From Brachyspira murdochii DSM 12563 (GTDB lineage Bacteria > Spirochaetota > Brachyspiria > Brachyspirales > Brachyspiraceae): a stretch of DNA of 64,000 nt. Shown one piece after another: positions 54,474-64,000 of the stretch (positions are counted from its first letter, which is position 1; every line of letters begins with the position of its first letter). The translations under genes and the position numbers were made by a program. The stretch is taken from positions 2,169,510 through 2,233,509 of the forward strand of contig NC_014150.1 in NCBI RefSeq assembly GCF_000092845.1. The letters are read 5' to 3'. Under the pieces are notes generated by a model. It was not told the origin of the DNA. It made no database searches and worked only from the letters and a program-made list of their open reading frames with translations.

Positions 54474-55184
54474 TTAAGCCCATATCATTAAAAGCAGTTT
54501 ATAAAGAATAGGAAGAAGCACCACAGTTAAAGCTCCAGCAACTCCAATGGCAAGTCCAGACATAGCTCCTTCAGTTTCTCCCATTTCTATAGCTTTACTT
54601 GTTCCCACAGCATGCGAAGCCGTACCTATTGCAAGCCCTGTAGCAAGAGGAGATTTTATTTTAAATATCTTACATACAAATGGGGCAATTGTAGCACCGA
54701 CCACTCCGGAAATAATAACTGATAAAACAGTAATAGATCTCATTCCTCCCATATTTGCAGTAATATCTACAGCAATTGCCGTTGTAACAGATTTTGTAAG
54801 TAGTGAAGGAAATAAGTCTTCAGATATACCTAGTAATTTTGCTGATATAAATATACCAGTTATTCCTATAGAGCTTCCTATTGCTATGCTTATTAATATA
54901 ACAGCTAGATTTGCTTTAAGAATAGGGAGGTTTCTGTATATAGGAAGGGCTAAAACTACAGTTGCAGGTCCTACAAGAGCATTTATAAATTTACCTCCGC
55001 TTTCATTATATACACTATATGGTACTTTCATAAAGTATAGAGAAAAACCTACTAATATTACACTAGTTACTAGCGGGGTAAGTATAGGAAGTTTAGTTTT
55101 TATATATATGGTGTATGATATTATATATGCTATTAAAGTTATTACTATTGGTATTATAGGATTTTGTATAAATAGTTCTTTCAT
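54474..55184 (-). CDS. lrgB: LrgB-family membrane protein
   Basis: The 236-residue protein is strongly hydrophobic with about six or seven membrane helices and the LrgB signatures KLPILTPLVTSVILVG, LLTKSVTTAIAVDITANMGG and IGTASHAVGTSKAIEMGETE. LrgB works with LrgA; the pair has been linked to holin-like control of murein hydrolases and to pyruvate uptake. GGAGATT precedes the ATG. lrgA lies directly upstream. Confidence 0.93.
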   Translation of the reverse strand: MKELFIQNPIIPIVITLIAYIISYTIYIKTKLPILTPLVTSVILVGFSLYFMKVPYSVYNESGGKFINALVGPATVVLALPIYRNLPILKANLAVILISIAIGSSIGITGIFISAKLLGISEDLFPSLLTKSVTTAIAVDITANMGGMRSITVLSVIISGVVGATIAPFVCKIFKIKSPLATGLAIGTASHAVGTSKAIEMGETEGAMSGLAIGVAGALTVVLLPILYKLLLMIWA

Positions 55185-55213
55185 AATTAATCTCCAACTA
55201 TTATTTTTTAATA

Positions 55214-55573
55214 CTATTTTCTTAATTTTGATAATAATTTTTCAAGTATTTGAGCAGATAATCCAGTAGCCGCCATAATAACTACTACCATAAATACACA
55301 TATGATTACAAAAGGTATAATTTCATCTTTTACATATTTGTATTCGTCCATTATAGCCAAAGTACCGGGTATAAAAAGCATTGACATATTAGCAATTAAT
55401 AAATCGCTTGCTTCGTCTATGTGATTTTCTTTTAGTATTCCAAGCATAAGCAGTATAAAAAGAAGTATCATTCCTATTACATTCCCTGGTATTGGAAGTT
55501 TTAATGTTTTACTAAAAATATCAGCGATAGAGTATATAGAAAAAATGATTGTAAATTGTTTAATGAGTTTCAT
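55214..55573 (-). CDS. lrgA: LrgA/CidA-family holin-like protein
   Basis: The 119-residue protein has about four membrane helices and the CidA/LrgA signature LPIPGNVIGMILLFILLMLG followed by ANMSMLFIPGTLAIMDEYK. It is the partner of lrgB, 29 bp downstream. Together they are predicted to act at the inner membrane in pyruvate transport or cell-lysis control. Confidence 0.92.
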   Translation of the reverse strand: MKLIKQFTIIFSIYSIADIFSKTLKLPIPGNVIGMILLFILLMLGILKENHIDEASDLLIANMSMLFIPGTLAIMDEYKYVKDEIIPFVIICVFMVVVIMAATGLSAQILEKLLSKLRK

Positions 55574-55704
55574 ATTTAATTTTCCGTTTTAAAAAATTTG
55601 CTATAAATTATATATATATCTTATTTGTTTTTCAATAGCTTAATACTGTTAAAAATAATGTTTTTATAGTTTTTATATAAAAATATTATTTTTGTATTTA
55701 GTTA

Positions 55705-55733
55705 TTGACATAAATTATTTTTGGGTATATAAT
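55705..55733 (+). promoter_or_regulatory. Consensus sigma-70-type promoter of the rpmG cluster
   Basis: A perfect TTGACA (55705-55710) and a perfect TATAAT (55728-55733) are 17 bp apart, as expected for a highly expressed translation and transcription operon. Confidence 0.85.
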
Positions 55734-55779
55734 AGGATACCTTGTAAATTATAGGTCATATAAATTTGAGGAGCTAACA

Positions 55780-55956
55780 ATGGCAGGTGCTAAAGTAAAA
55801 ACCGAACAAATACATCTTCAATGTACTGAATGTAAAAGAAAAAATTATATAACAACTAAAAATAAACAAAATGTTCCAGAAAAATTAGAATTAAAAAAAT
55901 ATTGTCCTCATGATAAAAAACACGCAATTCATAAGGAATTAAAGGTATCAAGATAA
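55780..55956 (+). CDS. rpmG: Ribosomal protein L33
   Basis: The 58-residue ORF has the L33 pattern [20 protein letters not shown] and [18 protein letters not shown]. Three of the four zinc Cys are present (15, 18 and 42); the fourth position is Asp45 in CPHD, with His44 beside it. It follows a GAGGAG site and the consensus promoter. It leads the tRNA-Trp/secE/nusG cluster. Confidence 0.95.
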   Translation: MAGAKVKTEQIHLQCTECKRKNYITTKNKQNVPEKLELKKYCPHDKKHAIHKELKVSR

Positions 55957-55992
55957 ATACTTCTTTTTTATAAGAATATATTTATAAATTTT

Positions 55993-56065
55993 GGGTCAGT
56001 AGTTCAATTGGTAGAGCACCGGTCTCCAAAACCGGGTGTTGCAGGTTCGACTCCTGTCTGACCTG
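55993..56065 (+). tRNA. tRNA-Trp (anticodon CCA)
   Basis: GGGTCAG pairs with CTGACCT (one G-U) as acceptor stem, and the anticodon loop CTCCAAA between CCGGT and ACCGG gives CCA. The T-loop TTCGACT is normal. Placement between rpmG and secE is common in bacteria. CCA is not encoded. Confidence 0.96.
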
Positions 56066-56110
56066 AATAATTCTTAATTATTATTAAAAAAATAATTTAA
56101 GGTAAGCTTT

Positions 56111-56431
56111 ATGGCAGATAAAAAGAAAAATAGTTTTTTGAATTCTATACAGGAAATTAAGAAAGAGCTTTTTGAGAGAAGTGTATGGCCTACTCGTCAG
56201 GATGTTATAAATCAAACAGTTGTAGTTATAGTTTTGCTTATAGCTGCTTCTGCTTTTTTGGGGGCTGCTGATTATGTTGTAACATTTGTAGTTAGGGCTT
56301 TATTAGATGGTTCTATTTTGAGTAGCTTAATATCTTCAAAAATCACATTGATATTAATATTAGCTGTAGTTGTTTTGTTTGTAATATATTTTGCTATTCG
56401 TTATATGAGAAAAAATAGATATAATAGGTGA
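56111..56431 (+). CDS. secE: Preprotein translocase subunit SecE
   Basis: The 106-residue protein contains the SecE core ELFERSVWPTRQDVINQTVV followed by a membrane helix. A second hydrophobic segment at about 77-97 lies C-terminal to the usual end, making it longer than minimal SecE. It clamps SecY in the inner membrane. AAGG precedes the ATG; nusG follows after 6 bp. Confidence 0.93.
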   Translation: MADKKKNSFLNSIQEIKKELFERSVWPTRQDVINQTVVVIVLLIAASAFLGAADYVVTFVVRALLDGSILSSLISSKITLILILAVVVLFVIYFAIRYMRKNRYNR

Positions 56432-56437
56432 AAAAAT

Positions 56438-57025
56438 ATGTCTGAAGAAATGGCTGATATAAAAGATTATAGATGGTATATAGTTCATACTCAACATGGT
56501 TATGAAAATAAAGTTCGTGAGCGTATAGAGAAAAGAACTAAAGAAAATGGTATGACTGATTTAATAGTTGATATATATATACCTTCTGAAACTGTAACTT
56601 CTACAAAAAATGGTAAGAAAGTATCTAAAGAAGAATTTTTTTATCCGGGCTATGTTTTAGTAAAAATGGTTATGAATGATGCAACACAGTCTATGGTTAG
56701 ACGTACTCCGGGTGTTGCAGGTTTTATAGGCAGTCATGCTACAACTAAAGAAGAAGGTAATATAATACCTACTCCTTTAAGTGAAGCAGATGTTGCCCGT
56801 ATATTTGAAAATAGAGATGAAAAATCTAAAACAGAGATAAATGAAATTATAGGAATGGAATTTGATATAGGAGAGAAGGTTCAGGTAATAGACGGGCCTT
56901 TCAATGGTTTGAATGGAGTTATAGAGAATATCAATTCTGATAAAGGCAGAGTAACTGTAAAAATAGAAATATTCGGCAGAAGCACTCCTACAGAATTAGA
57001 GTTTAGTAAAGTAAAGAAATTATAA
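56438..57025 (+). CDS. nusG: Transcription termination/antitermination protein NusG
   Basis: The 195-residue protein has the NGN domain (RWYIVHTQHGYENKVRERIE, FFYPGYVLVKMVMND, TPGVAGFIG) and a C-terminal KOW motif (EKVQVIDGPFNGLNGVIENI). NusG binds RNA polymerase and links it to Rho or the ribosome. AGGTGA precedes the ATG. Confidence 0.97.
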   Translation: MSEEMADIKDYRWYIVHTQHGYENKVRERIEKRTKENGMTDLIVDIYIPSETVTSTKNGKKVSKEEFFYPGYVLVKMVMNDATQSMVRRTPGVAGFIGSHATTKEEGNIIPTPLSEADVARIFENRDEKSKTEINEIIGMEFDIGEKVQVIDGPFNGLNGVIENINSDKGRVTVKIEIFGRSTPTELEFSKVKKL

Positions 57026-57052
57026 AAATAAATAAATCAAGAGGTAGTAAAA

Positions 57053-57475
57053 ATGGCTAAAAGAGTAGTTGGTATTGTAAAGGTTCGCATACCGGGCGGA
57101 GAGGCAACACCTGCTCCACCATTAGGACCAGCATTAGGTCAGAAGCAGATACAAATAGCCGCTTTCGTTAAAGATTTTAATGCAAAAACTTCTAAAATGA
57201 AAGGGCAAATATTAAATACCTATATAACAGTATATGAAGATAAAACATATACATTTGTTACTAAAGGTACATCTACTTCTACTTTAATTAAGAAAAAATT
57301 GGGCATAGAAAAAGGTTCTGGAGAGCCTAATAAAACTAAAGTTGCTGCAATCAATCAAAAGCAGCTTGAAGAAATAGCTCAAGAGAAGATGGCTTATATG
57401 TCAGCTAATGATATAGAAGCAGCTAAAAAAATAGTTGCGGGTACAGCTCGTGCTATGGGTATAAAAGTAGAATAA
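57053..57475 (+). CDS. rplK: Ribosomal protein L11
   Basis: The 140-residue protein has the L11 N-terminal signature VKVRIPGGEATPAPPLGPAL followed by GQKQIQIAAFVKDFN, and the rRNA-binding C-terminal part ending IVAGTARAMGIKVE. It forms the GTPase-associated stalk base with L10/L7/L12. AGAGGTAG precedes the ATG. Confidence 0.98.
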   Translation: MAKRVVGIVKVRIPGGEATPAPPLGPALGQKQIQIAAFVKDFNAKTSKMKGQILNTYITVYEDKTYTFVTKGTSTSTLIKKKLGIEKGSGEPNKTKVAAINQKQLEEIAQEKMAYMSANDIEAAKKIVAGTARAMGIKVE

Positions 57476-57541
57476 TAATATAAAAGCATACCATTTATTA
57501 TAAATGGAAGTAGACGTTTGAAAAAAAGGAAGAAAATAATT

Positions 57542-58243
57542 ATGGCAACAAAAGAAAAGAAAATAGGTGGCAAACGTTACGACGCTATACGTAAACAAGT
57601 AGAGAGATTAAAACTCTATTCAGTAGAAGAGGCTATTGATTTAGCTAAGAAAAATGCTACCTGTAAATTTGATGAAACTATTGAGGTAACAATAAACCTT
57701 AATATCTTACCAAAACACTCAATAAGAGATACATTATCATTCCCAAATGCATTTGGTAAAGAAAAAAGAGTAGTAGTATTTGCTCAAGGTGAGAAAGCTG
57801 ATGAGGCAAAAGCAGCAGGAGCCATGGAAGTTGGTTTTGAAGATTTGATAGATAAAGTTAAAGGCGGATATACTGACTTTGATGTTGCTATTTCTACTCC
57901 AGATTTAATGAAGGAAGTAGGTAAATTAGGACAAATCCTCGGAAGAAAAGGTCTTATGCCTAACCCAAAAACAGGAACAGTTACGCTTGATATAGCTCAG
58001 GCTGTGAAAAGTTTCAAAGCTGGAAGAATGGAATACAGAGCAGATAAAAATGGTATAGTAAGAATGGGTATTGGTAAGGCTTCTATGAATGCTTCTCAAT
58101 TAAATGAAAATTTCAAAGCATTCTATGATGAAATTTTAAGAAAAAAACCTACAGATTTGAAAGGTGAATACATTAAAGCAGTAGGCGTAACATCTACAAT
58201 GGGTGTAGGTATAAAAATAGATCATAAAAAAATCAAAATGTAA
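57542..58243 (+). CDS. rplA: Ribosomal protein L1
   Basis: I place the start at 57542 because AAGGAAG precedes it and L1 proteins begin near this point; an upstream in-frame ATG at 57518 would add eight basic residues. The 233-residue protein carries [20 protein letters not shown] and [20 protein letters not shown], typical of L1. It binds 23S rRNA at the E-site stalk and often represses its own operon. Confidence 0.97.
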   Translation: MATKEKKIGGKRYDAIRKQVERLKLYSVEEAIDLAKKNATCKFDETIEVTINLNILPKHSIRDTLSFPNAFGKEKRVVVFAQGEKADEAKAAGAMEVGFEDLIDKVKGGYTDFDVAISTPDLMKEVGKLGQILGRKGLMPNPKTGTVTLDIAQAVKSFKAGRMEYRADKNGIVRMGIGKASMNASQLNENFKAFYDEILRKKPTDLKGEYIKAVGVTSTMGVGIKIDHKKIKM

Positions 58244-58347
58244 TTAATTTAGCGATAAACCTATTTTGTTTTTAGCGAAGTCATATTTTGTGATCCCATT
58301 ATATGAATAGTTACAGCGAAATGGTTTAATATAATAGAGGTGGTAGT
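58244..58347 (+). promoter_or_regulatory. rplJ leader, candidate L10 autoregulatory region
   Basis: The 104-nt gap between rplA and rplJ contains two TAGCGA/AGCGAA words (58251 and 58274 areas) and ends with AGAGGTGG before rplJ. In many bacteria the L10 leader binds the L10-L12 complex to control translation. I see no secure structure, so the call rests on position. Confidence 0.35.
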
Positions 58348-58872
58348 ATGCCTAATAAGAAAAACATTGAAACAGTATCATTTCTTAAAGAAAGTATGGG
58401 CAGCTGTGCAGGATTGGTATTCTTCGATTATAGAGGAGTAACAGTATCTCAGCTTACAGATTTAAGACGTGAATTAGCTAAGACTTCTTCTTCAATGAAA
58501 ATATGTAAAAACTCTTTAGTTGATATTGCTTTAAAAGAGTTAGGCAGAGAAGTAAAAGATGAAATGTTTGTCAATCCTACAGCAGTAGTATTTGCTAAGG
58601 AAGATGTACCTGGTGCAGCTAAAGTAATAAGCGAAGCATCTAAGAAAAATGACAAAATAAAAATTAAAGGCGGCTATATGGGTGAAGATTTACTTGACCC
58701 AGCACAAGTACAAGTTGTAGCTAACATTCCGCCAAGAGAAGTTTTGCTTTCTCATCTTGTTACAGCACTCGAGTCTCCTATATCAAGTTTTGCAAACAGC
58801 TTGCAAAGCATCATATCAGAGCTTGCTTATGTGCTTGACAGTGTTGAAGAAGAAAAGAAAAAATCAGCTTAA
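58348..58872 (+). CDS. rplJ: Ribosomal protein L10
   Basis: The 174-residue protein contains GLVFFDYRGVTVSQLTDLRR, VCKNSL-type KICKNSLVDIAL, and a C-terminal helix that binds L7/L12 dimers (LVTALESPISSFANSLQSII). It anchors the stalk to 23S rRNA. AGAGGTGG precedes the ATG. Confidence 0.97.
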   Translation: MPNKKNIETVSFLKESMGSCAGLVFFDYRGVTVSQLTDLRRELAKTSSSMKICKNSLVDIALKELGREVKDEMFVNPTAVVFAKEDVPGAAKVISEASKKNDKIKIKGGYMGEDLLDPAQVQVVANIPPREVLLSHLVTALESPISSFANSLQSIISELAYVLDSVEEEKKKSA

Positions 58873-58934
58873 TATGCTGGAAAGTTATTAAAAATAATAA
58901 AGAAAATTATTAAACAATTTTAAGGAGATAAACA

Positions 58935-59321
58935 ATGGCTTTAAGTAAAGAAGAAATATTACAAGCAATAGAAGAAATGAAAGTTATAGAGCTTCATGAA
59001 TTAGTAGAAGCTATTAAAGAAAAATTTAATGTAACAGCAGCTATGCCAGTTGCAGCAGTAGCAGCAGCTCCAGCAGGCGGTGCAGCAGCTCCAGCAGAAG
59101 AAGAAAAAAATGAATTTGATATCATTCTTACAGGTTTTGAAGCTGATAAAAAAATCGCTCTTATTAAAGAAGTTAGAGCAGTTAGCGGCTTAGGCTTAAA
59201 AGAAGCTAAAGATGCAGTAGAAAAAGGCGGAGAAACTATCAAATCAGGCGTTTCTAAAGATGAAGCAGCAGCAATCAAAAAACAATTGGAAGCTGCAGGC
59301 GGTAAAGTTGAAGTTAAATAA
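58935..59321 (+). CDS. rplL: Ribosomal protein L7/L12
   Basis: The 128-residue protein has the N-terminal dimer helix, an Ala-rich hinge (about 40-56) and the conserved C-terminal domain [20 protein letters not shown] and [15 protein letters not shown]. It recruits translation factors. TAAGGAG precedes the ATG. Confidence 0.98.
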   Translation: MALSKEEILQAIEEMKVIELHELVEAIKEKFNVTAAMPVAAVAAAPAGGAAAPAEEEKNEFDIILTGFEADKKIALIKEVRAVSGLGLKEAKDAVEKGGETIKSGVSKDEAAAIKKQLEAAGGKVEVK

Positions 59322-59364
59322 TTATTTTTGTAAATATATCATTAACATTTAATGATTTAAATAT

Positions 59365-59397
59365 TAAGAAGGGTATGATACGCTTGTACCCTTCTTA
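59365..59397 (+). terminator. Hairpin between rplL and rpoB (partial terminator or processing site)
   Basis: TAAGAAGGGTA (59365-59375) and TACCCTTCTTA (59387-59397) form a perfect 11-bp stem with an 11-base loop. The following sequence TTACTATTTTT is only a weak T run. Such elements often reduce readthrough from rplL into rpoBC. Confidence 0.65.
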
Positions 59398-59453
59398 TTA
59401 CTATTTTTATCAATTCGATTATAAAAAAGCGTTTAATTTGGAGATCTTTTAAT

Positions 59454-62400
59454 ATGGCCAATAATATTCAGATAGATAATAAAGTATATCCAGAACGAGG
59501 GGTAGAGTTCGCAAAGAAATATAGGATAGAAAATGGACGTGTAAACTTTTCGCGTTCCGCTTCCGTAATAGAACCTCCTGATCTCCTCGCTATACAGAAA
59601 GAGTCATACGAGAGCTTCCTTCAAAAGGATGTACCTGAAAATAAAAGAAAAAATGAAGGATTGCAGGAAGTATTGACTTCTATATTTCCTATAGTTGCTT
59701 CCAATGAAAAAATGCAAATAGAGTTTATATCTTATTCTATAGGAGAGCCTAAAATTACAGAAAAAGAAGCTAGAAGAAGAGATAAAACTTACGCTTATCC
59801 TTTTAAAATAAAAGTTCAATTAACTGTAAGAGACCCAGAAAGAATTATAGAACAAGAAATTTTTGTAGGCGATATACCTGCTATGACAGATAGAGGCACA
59901 TTTATAATTAATGGTGCTGAACGTGTTGTAGTTTCTCAAATTCACAGATCTCCTGGTGTTGTTTTCAATAGAAGCGACAGAGATGCTATGTTTGTAGCTA
60001 AGATCATTCCAGACAGAGGTACTTGGCTTGAATTTGAGCTTGATACCAAAAAAGACATTATGTATGTTAGAATAGACAGAAAGAAAAAACTTCCTGTTAC
60101 AGTATTTTTAAGAGCTATTGGTATCACAACTAATGAAGAAATTTTGAAATTATTTTATGAAGTAGATAATATATCATTAGAAAAACTTTCAGATGAAGAT
60201 GCTAAAGAAGCTTTAATAGGCAGAAGATCTTATTCTACAGTATTTGATACAGAAAACCCTGATGAAATTATATTGAATCCAGGCGAACTTATCAACCCTA
60301 ACTTGGCTGAAAGACTTTTAATGAGTGGTATTAAAGAAATATCCGTATTAAATATGGAAGCAATAAAAGACAATGTTACCATAATTAATACTTTAGATAA
60401 AGATACAACAAAAAACCAAGAGGAAGCATGCACTAAAATTTATAATGTTATAAGACCGGGAGAACCTGCTTTAATAGAAAACGTTGTAAGAACTTGTAAT
60501 GACTTGGTATTTGACCCTAAATTGTATGCTTTGGGTGATGTAGGACGTTATAAAATAAACAAAAGATTAAACTTCCCTGAAAGCGAACAGGATAAAGTTT
60601 TAAGACATAAAGATATAATAGAGACTATTCGTTTTTTAATAAAAGTATTTATTAATGAAGAACAGTTAGATGATATAGATCACTTAGGAAACAGACGTGT
60701 AAGAAGTGTAGGAGAATTGCTTGCTATACAAATAAAAGCTGGATTTACTAGAATGGAGCGTATAGCCAAAGAAAGAATGCAAATGCAGGATATGGAAGCA
60801 GTAACTCCTCAGTCTCTTGTAAGTATTAAACTTATACAGGCTGTAATAAAAGAGTTTTATGGTACAAGCCAATTATCTCAGTTCATGGATCAGAACAATC
60901 CATTATCAGAGATTACACATAAAAGAAGATTAAACGCTTTAGGTCCGGGCGGTCTTACTAGAGACAGAGCAGGTTTTGAAGTAAGAGACGTACACCATAC
61001 TCACTATGGTAAAATATGTCCTATTGAAACTCCTGAAGGACCAAATATCGGACTTATAGTTTCACTTGCTACTTACGCTAAAATTAATAAACATGGATTC
61101 TTAGAAACTCCATATAGAAAAGTTATAGACGGAAAAGTAACAGATGAAATAGAATACTTAACAGCACATGATGAAGAGAGATATCATATTGCTGATGCTA
61201 ATGCTCCTTTAAACGAAGACGGAACATTTAAAGAAAATCTTATATCAACAAGATATAGAAGTGAATTTCCATATTCTTCACCAGATCAGGTTCAGTATAT
61301 GGACGTTTCACCTCAGCAGATAGTTTCTCTTTCAAGTTCATTAATACCGTTCTTGGAGCATGACGATGCTAACAGAGCTTTAATGGGTTCAAACATGCAG
61401 CGTCAAAGTGTTCCTTTGCTTTATCCTGAAGCTCCTATAGTGGGAACAGGTGTAGAGGCAAAAATTTGTCAGCCTGGTACTGGAATAGCAGTACATGCAA
61501 AAAGAGCTGGAAAAGTTATAAAAGTTGTACATGATGAAATTATAATTAAACCTACAAAACAAAACAGCGATGATGATTTTGATGTTTATGAATTAGTAAA
61601 ATATCAAAGAACTAACCAAGATACTAATTATCATCAAAGACCTGTAGTAAATGTGGGCGATGTAGTTAAGGCTGGAGGACTTCTAGCTGACGGACCTGCA
61701 ACTGACCATGGTGAGTTAGCACTTGGAAGAAATGTCTTAGCTGCTTTCATGATCTTTGAAGGATACAACTTTGAGGACGCTATACTTCTAAGCAGAAGAT
61801 TAGTTCAGGAAGATGTATTTACTTCCATTCACATAGAAGAGTTTTCTGTAGAAGCTCGTGAAACAAAATTAGATAAAGAAAATATAACTAGAGATATACC
61901 TAATGTATCAGATTCGGCTTTCAAAAACCTAGATGAGAGAGGAATTGTAAGAATAGGTGCCAAAGTAAAAGCAGGCGATATATTAGTAGGTAAAGTAACT
62001 CCAAAAGGTGAAACTGAAATAACTCCGGAATACAGACTTCTTCACTCAATATTCGGTGAAAAGGCAAGAGATGTAAAAGATACTTCTTTAAGAGTGCCTC
62101 ATGGTAAAGAGGGTACTGTTATAGATGTAAGAGTGTACAGCAGAGAAAACGGAGATGAATTAAAGCCGGGTGTAGAAGAAGTAGTAAAAGTATTCTTAGC
62201 TAAAAAACGTATAATACAGGAAGGCGATAAAATGGCAGGCCGTCACGGTAACAAAGGGGTTGTTGCTAGAATTATGCCTATAGAGGATATGCCTTTCTTA
62301 GAAGACGGTACTCCAGTAGATATATGTCTTAACCCATTAGGTGTACCTTCACGTATGAATATAGGTCAGGTAATTGAGATGTTACTTGGTTGGTCTGGTC

Positions 62401-62975
62401 ATAAAATGGGACTTAAATATGCTTGTCCAGTATTTGAAGGACCAAAAGAAGAGGCTTTGAGAGAGGCATTTGTTACAAGCGGTATGAATCCTAATGGAAA
62501 GGTTAGACTTTATGATGGAAGAACAGGAGAGCCTTTCAAAAATGAAGTAGCTGTTGGATACATGTATATGCTTAAACTTAATCACTTGGTTGAAGATAAA
62601 GTACATGCTAGAAGTACAGGTCCTTACTCACTCGTTACTCAGCAGCCTTTGGGAGGTAAATCTCAGTTTGGAGGTCAGCGTTTAGGAGAGATGGAAGTTT
62701 GGGCATTAGAGGCTTATGGAGCTGCAAATATGCTTCAGGAGTTCTTAACTGTTAAATCAGATGATATGACAGGACGTGCTAGAATATATGAATCTATTGT
62801 TAAAGGTGATGTTATATCTTCTCCGGGTATACCAGAAAGCTTTAACGTATTAGTTCAGGAACTTAGAGGTTTGGGTCTTAATATTACTATTCATGATGAA
62901 GAGGGCAATCAGCTTCCTTCTACTGAAAAAGAACTTAGACAAAAAACTAAAAAGAAAACACAGATTTTTAAATAA
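59454..62975 (+). CDS. rpoB: RNA polymerase beta subunit
   Basis: The 1173-residue protein has the full beta-subunit layout, with the rifampicin cluster GTSQLSQFMDQNNPLSEITH followed by KRRLNALGPGG, HYGKICPIETPEGPNIGLI, the catalytic-region GRNVLAAFMIFEGYNFEDAI and the C-terminal QPLGGKSQFGGQRLGEMEVW. Residue 494 is Asn at the position of E. coli Ser531, a change tied to natural rifampicin resistance in spirochaetes. TTGGAGA precedes the ATG. It lies 132 bp after rplL. Confidence 0.99.
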   Translation: MANNIQIDNKVYPERGVEFAKKYRIENGRVNFSRSASVIEPPDLLAIQKESYESFLQKDVPENKRKNEGLQEVLTSIFPIVASNEKMQIEFISYSIGEPKITEKEARRRDKTYAYPFKIKVQLTVRDPERIIEQEIFVGDIPAMTDRGTFIINGAERVVVSQIHRSPGVVFNRSDRDAMFVAKIIPDRGTWLEFELDTKKDIMYVRIDRKKKLPVTVFLRAIGITTNEEILKLFYEVDNISLEKLSDEDAKEALIGRRSYSTVFDTENPDEIILNPGELINPNLAERLLMSGIKEISVLNMEAIKDNVTIINTLDKDTTKNQEEACTKIYNVIRPGEPALIENVVRTCNDLVFDPKLYALGDVGRYKINKRLNFPESEQDKVLRHKDIIETIRFLIKVFINEEQLDDIDHLGNRRVRSVGELLAIQIKAGFTRMERIAKERMQMQDMEAVTPQSLVSIKLIQAVIKEFYGTSQLSQFMDQNNPLSEITHKRRLNALGPGGLTRDRAGFEVRDVHHTHYGKICPIETPEGPNIGLIVSLATYAKINKHGFLETPYRKVIDGKVTDEIEYLTAHDEERYHIADANAPLNEDGTFKENLISTRYRSEFPYSSPDQVQYMDVSPQQIVSLSSSLIPFLEHDDANRALMGSNMQRQSVPLLYPEAPIVGTGVEAKICQPGTGIAVHAKRAGKVIKVVHDEIIIKPTKQNSDDDFDVYELVKYQRTNQDTNYHQRPVVNVGDVVKAGGLLADGPATDHGELALGRNVLAAFMIFEGYNFEDAILLSRRLVQEDVFTSIHIEEFSVEARETKLDKENITRDIPNVSDSAFKNLDERGIVRIGAKVKAGDILVGKVTPKGETEITPEYRLLHSIFGEKARDVKDTSLRVPHGKEGTVIDVRVYSRENGDELKPGVEEVVKVFLAKKRIIQEGDKMAGRHGNKGVVARIMPIEDMPFLEDGTPVDICLNPLGVPSRMNIGQVIEMLLGWSGHKMGLKYACPVFEGPKEEALREAFVTSGMNPNGKVRLYDGRTGEPFKNEVAVGYMYMLKLNHLVEDKVHARSTGPYSLVTQQPLGGKSQFGGQRLGEMEVWALEAYGAANMLQEFLTVKSDDMTGRARIYESIVKGDVISSPGIPESFNVLVQELRGLGLNITIHDEEGNQLPSTEKELRQKTKKKTQIFK

Positions 62976-62979
62976 TTAG

Positions 62980-64000
<1,021 letters not shown>

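Noticed and set aside
54547-55269. A 240-codon plus-strand frame opposite lrgB
   Set aside because: The minus-strand product has clear LrgB signatures and a ribosome-binding site; the opposite frame is a compositional shadow.

Overview
The window is chromosomal DNA of a very AT-rich spirochaete, most likely Brachyspira. B. pilosicoli or a close relative is an inference from the sialidase and Brachyspira-style surface proteins; the species cannot be proved from this window. Supporting signs are strong A/T codon bias, spirochaete-style flagellar genes (fliL-fliM-fliY-fliN), a CheX phosphatase, many lipoproteins and outer-membrane barrels, and an RpoB with the Asn residue linked to natural rifampicin resistance in spirochaetes.

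Layout. 1-9.7 kb: an HD-domain protein, a small lipoprotein, an RND exporter, an outer-membrane protein facing a secreted protein across a repeat-rich gap, then L31, an orphan-looking adenine DNA methyltransferase and a B3/4-domain protein. 9.9-17.4 kb: purD, a sialidase lipoprotein plus outer-membrane barrel operon behind an unusual leader, a polyprenyl synthase and a Maf-type motility glycosyltransferase. 17.9-19.9 kb: a four-gene DUF2589 cassette. 19.9-27.1 kb (minus strand): map, a small membrane protein and two membrane sensor-like proteins with huge acidic tails. 27.5-34.2 kb: signalling genes (HAD phosphatase, NtrY-like kinase, degenerate receiver, HD-GYP phosphodiesterase, CheX) and tRNA-Leu. 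34.2-43.3 kb: one gene for a 3024-residue acidic repeat protein. 43.4-51.7 kb: pyrR, flagellar switch genes, a Panacea antitoxin with a broken partner, an amidase with a degenerate LytM partner, atpZ/atpI-like and pncB. 52.3-55.6 kb: small proteins, hisZ and lrgAB. 55.8-64 kb: the conserved rpmG-tRNA-Trp-secE-nusG-rplKAJL-rpoBC cluster, cut off inside rpoC.

Most notable observations. (1) Short-repeat tracts in front of two surface-protein genes lie inside small reading frames. Changing the repeat number would let these frames run to the downstream gene; at the sialidase the extended frame would end in a 4-base ATGA overlap with its start codon, behind a promoter with a perfect 24-bp palindrome near +1. 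(2) Two distant loci on opposite strands encode giant acidic proteins built from repeats with the same core, MKEY(S/T)D(E/D)ELLD. (3) A DUF2589 cassette of unknown function. (4) A Panacea antitoxin followed by an ORF interrupted by one in-frame stop. (5) Two dispersed elements of about 225-252 bp with matching terminal inverted repeats.

All functional names come from reading motifs in the translated sequence; no database search was possible.
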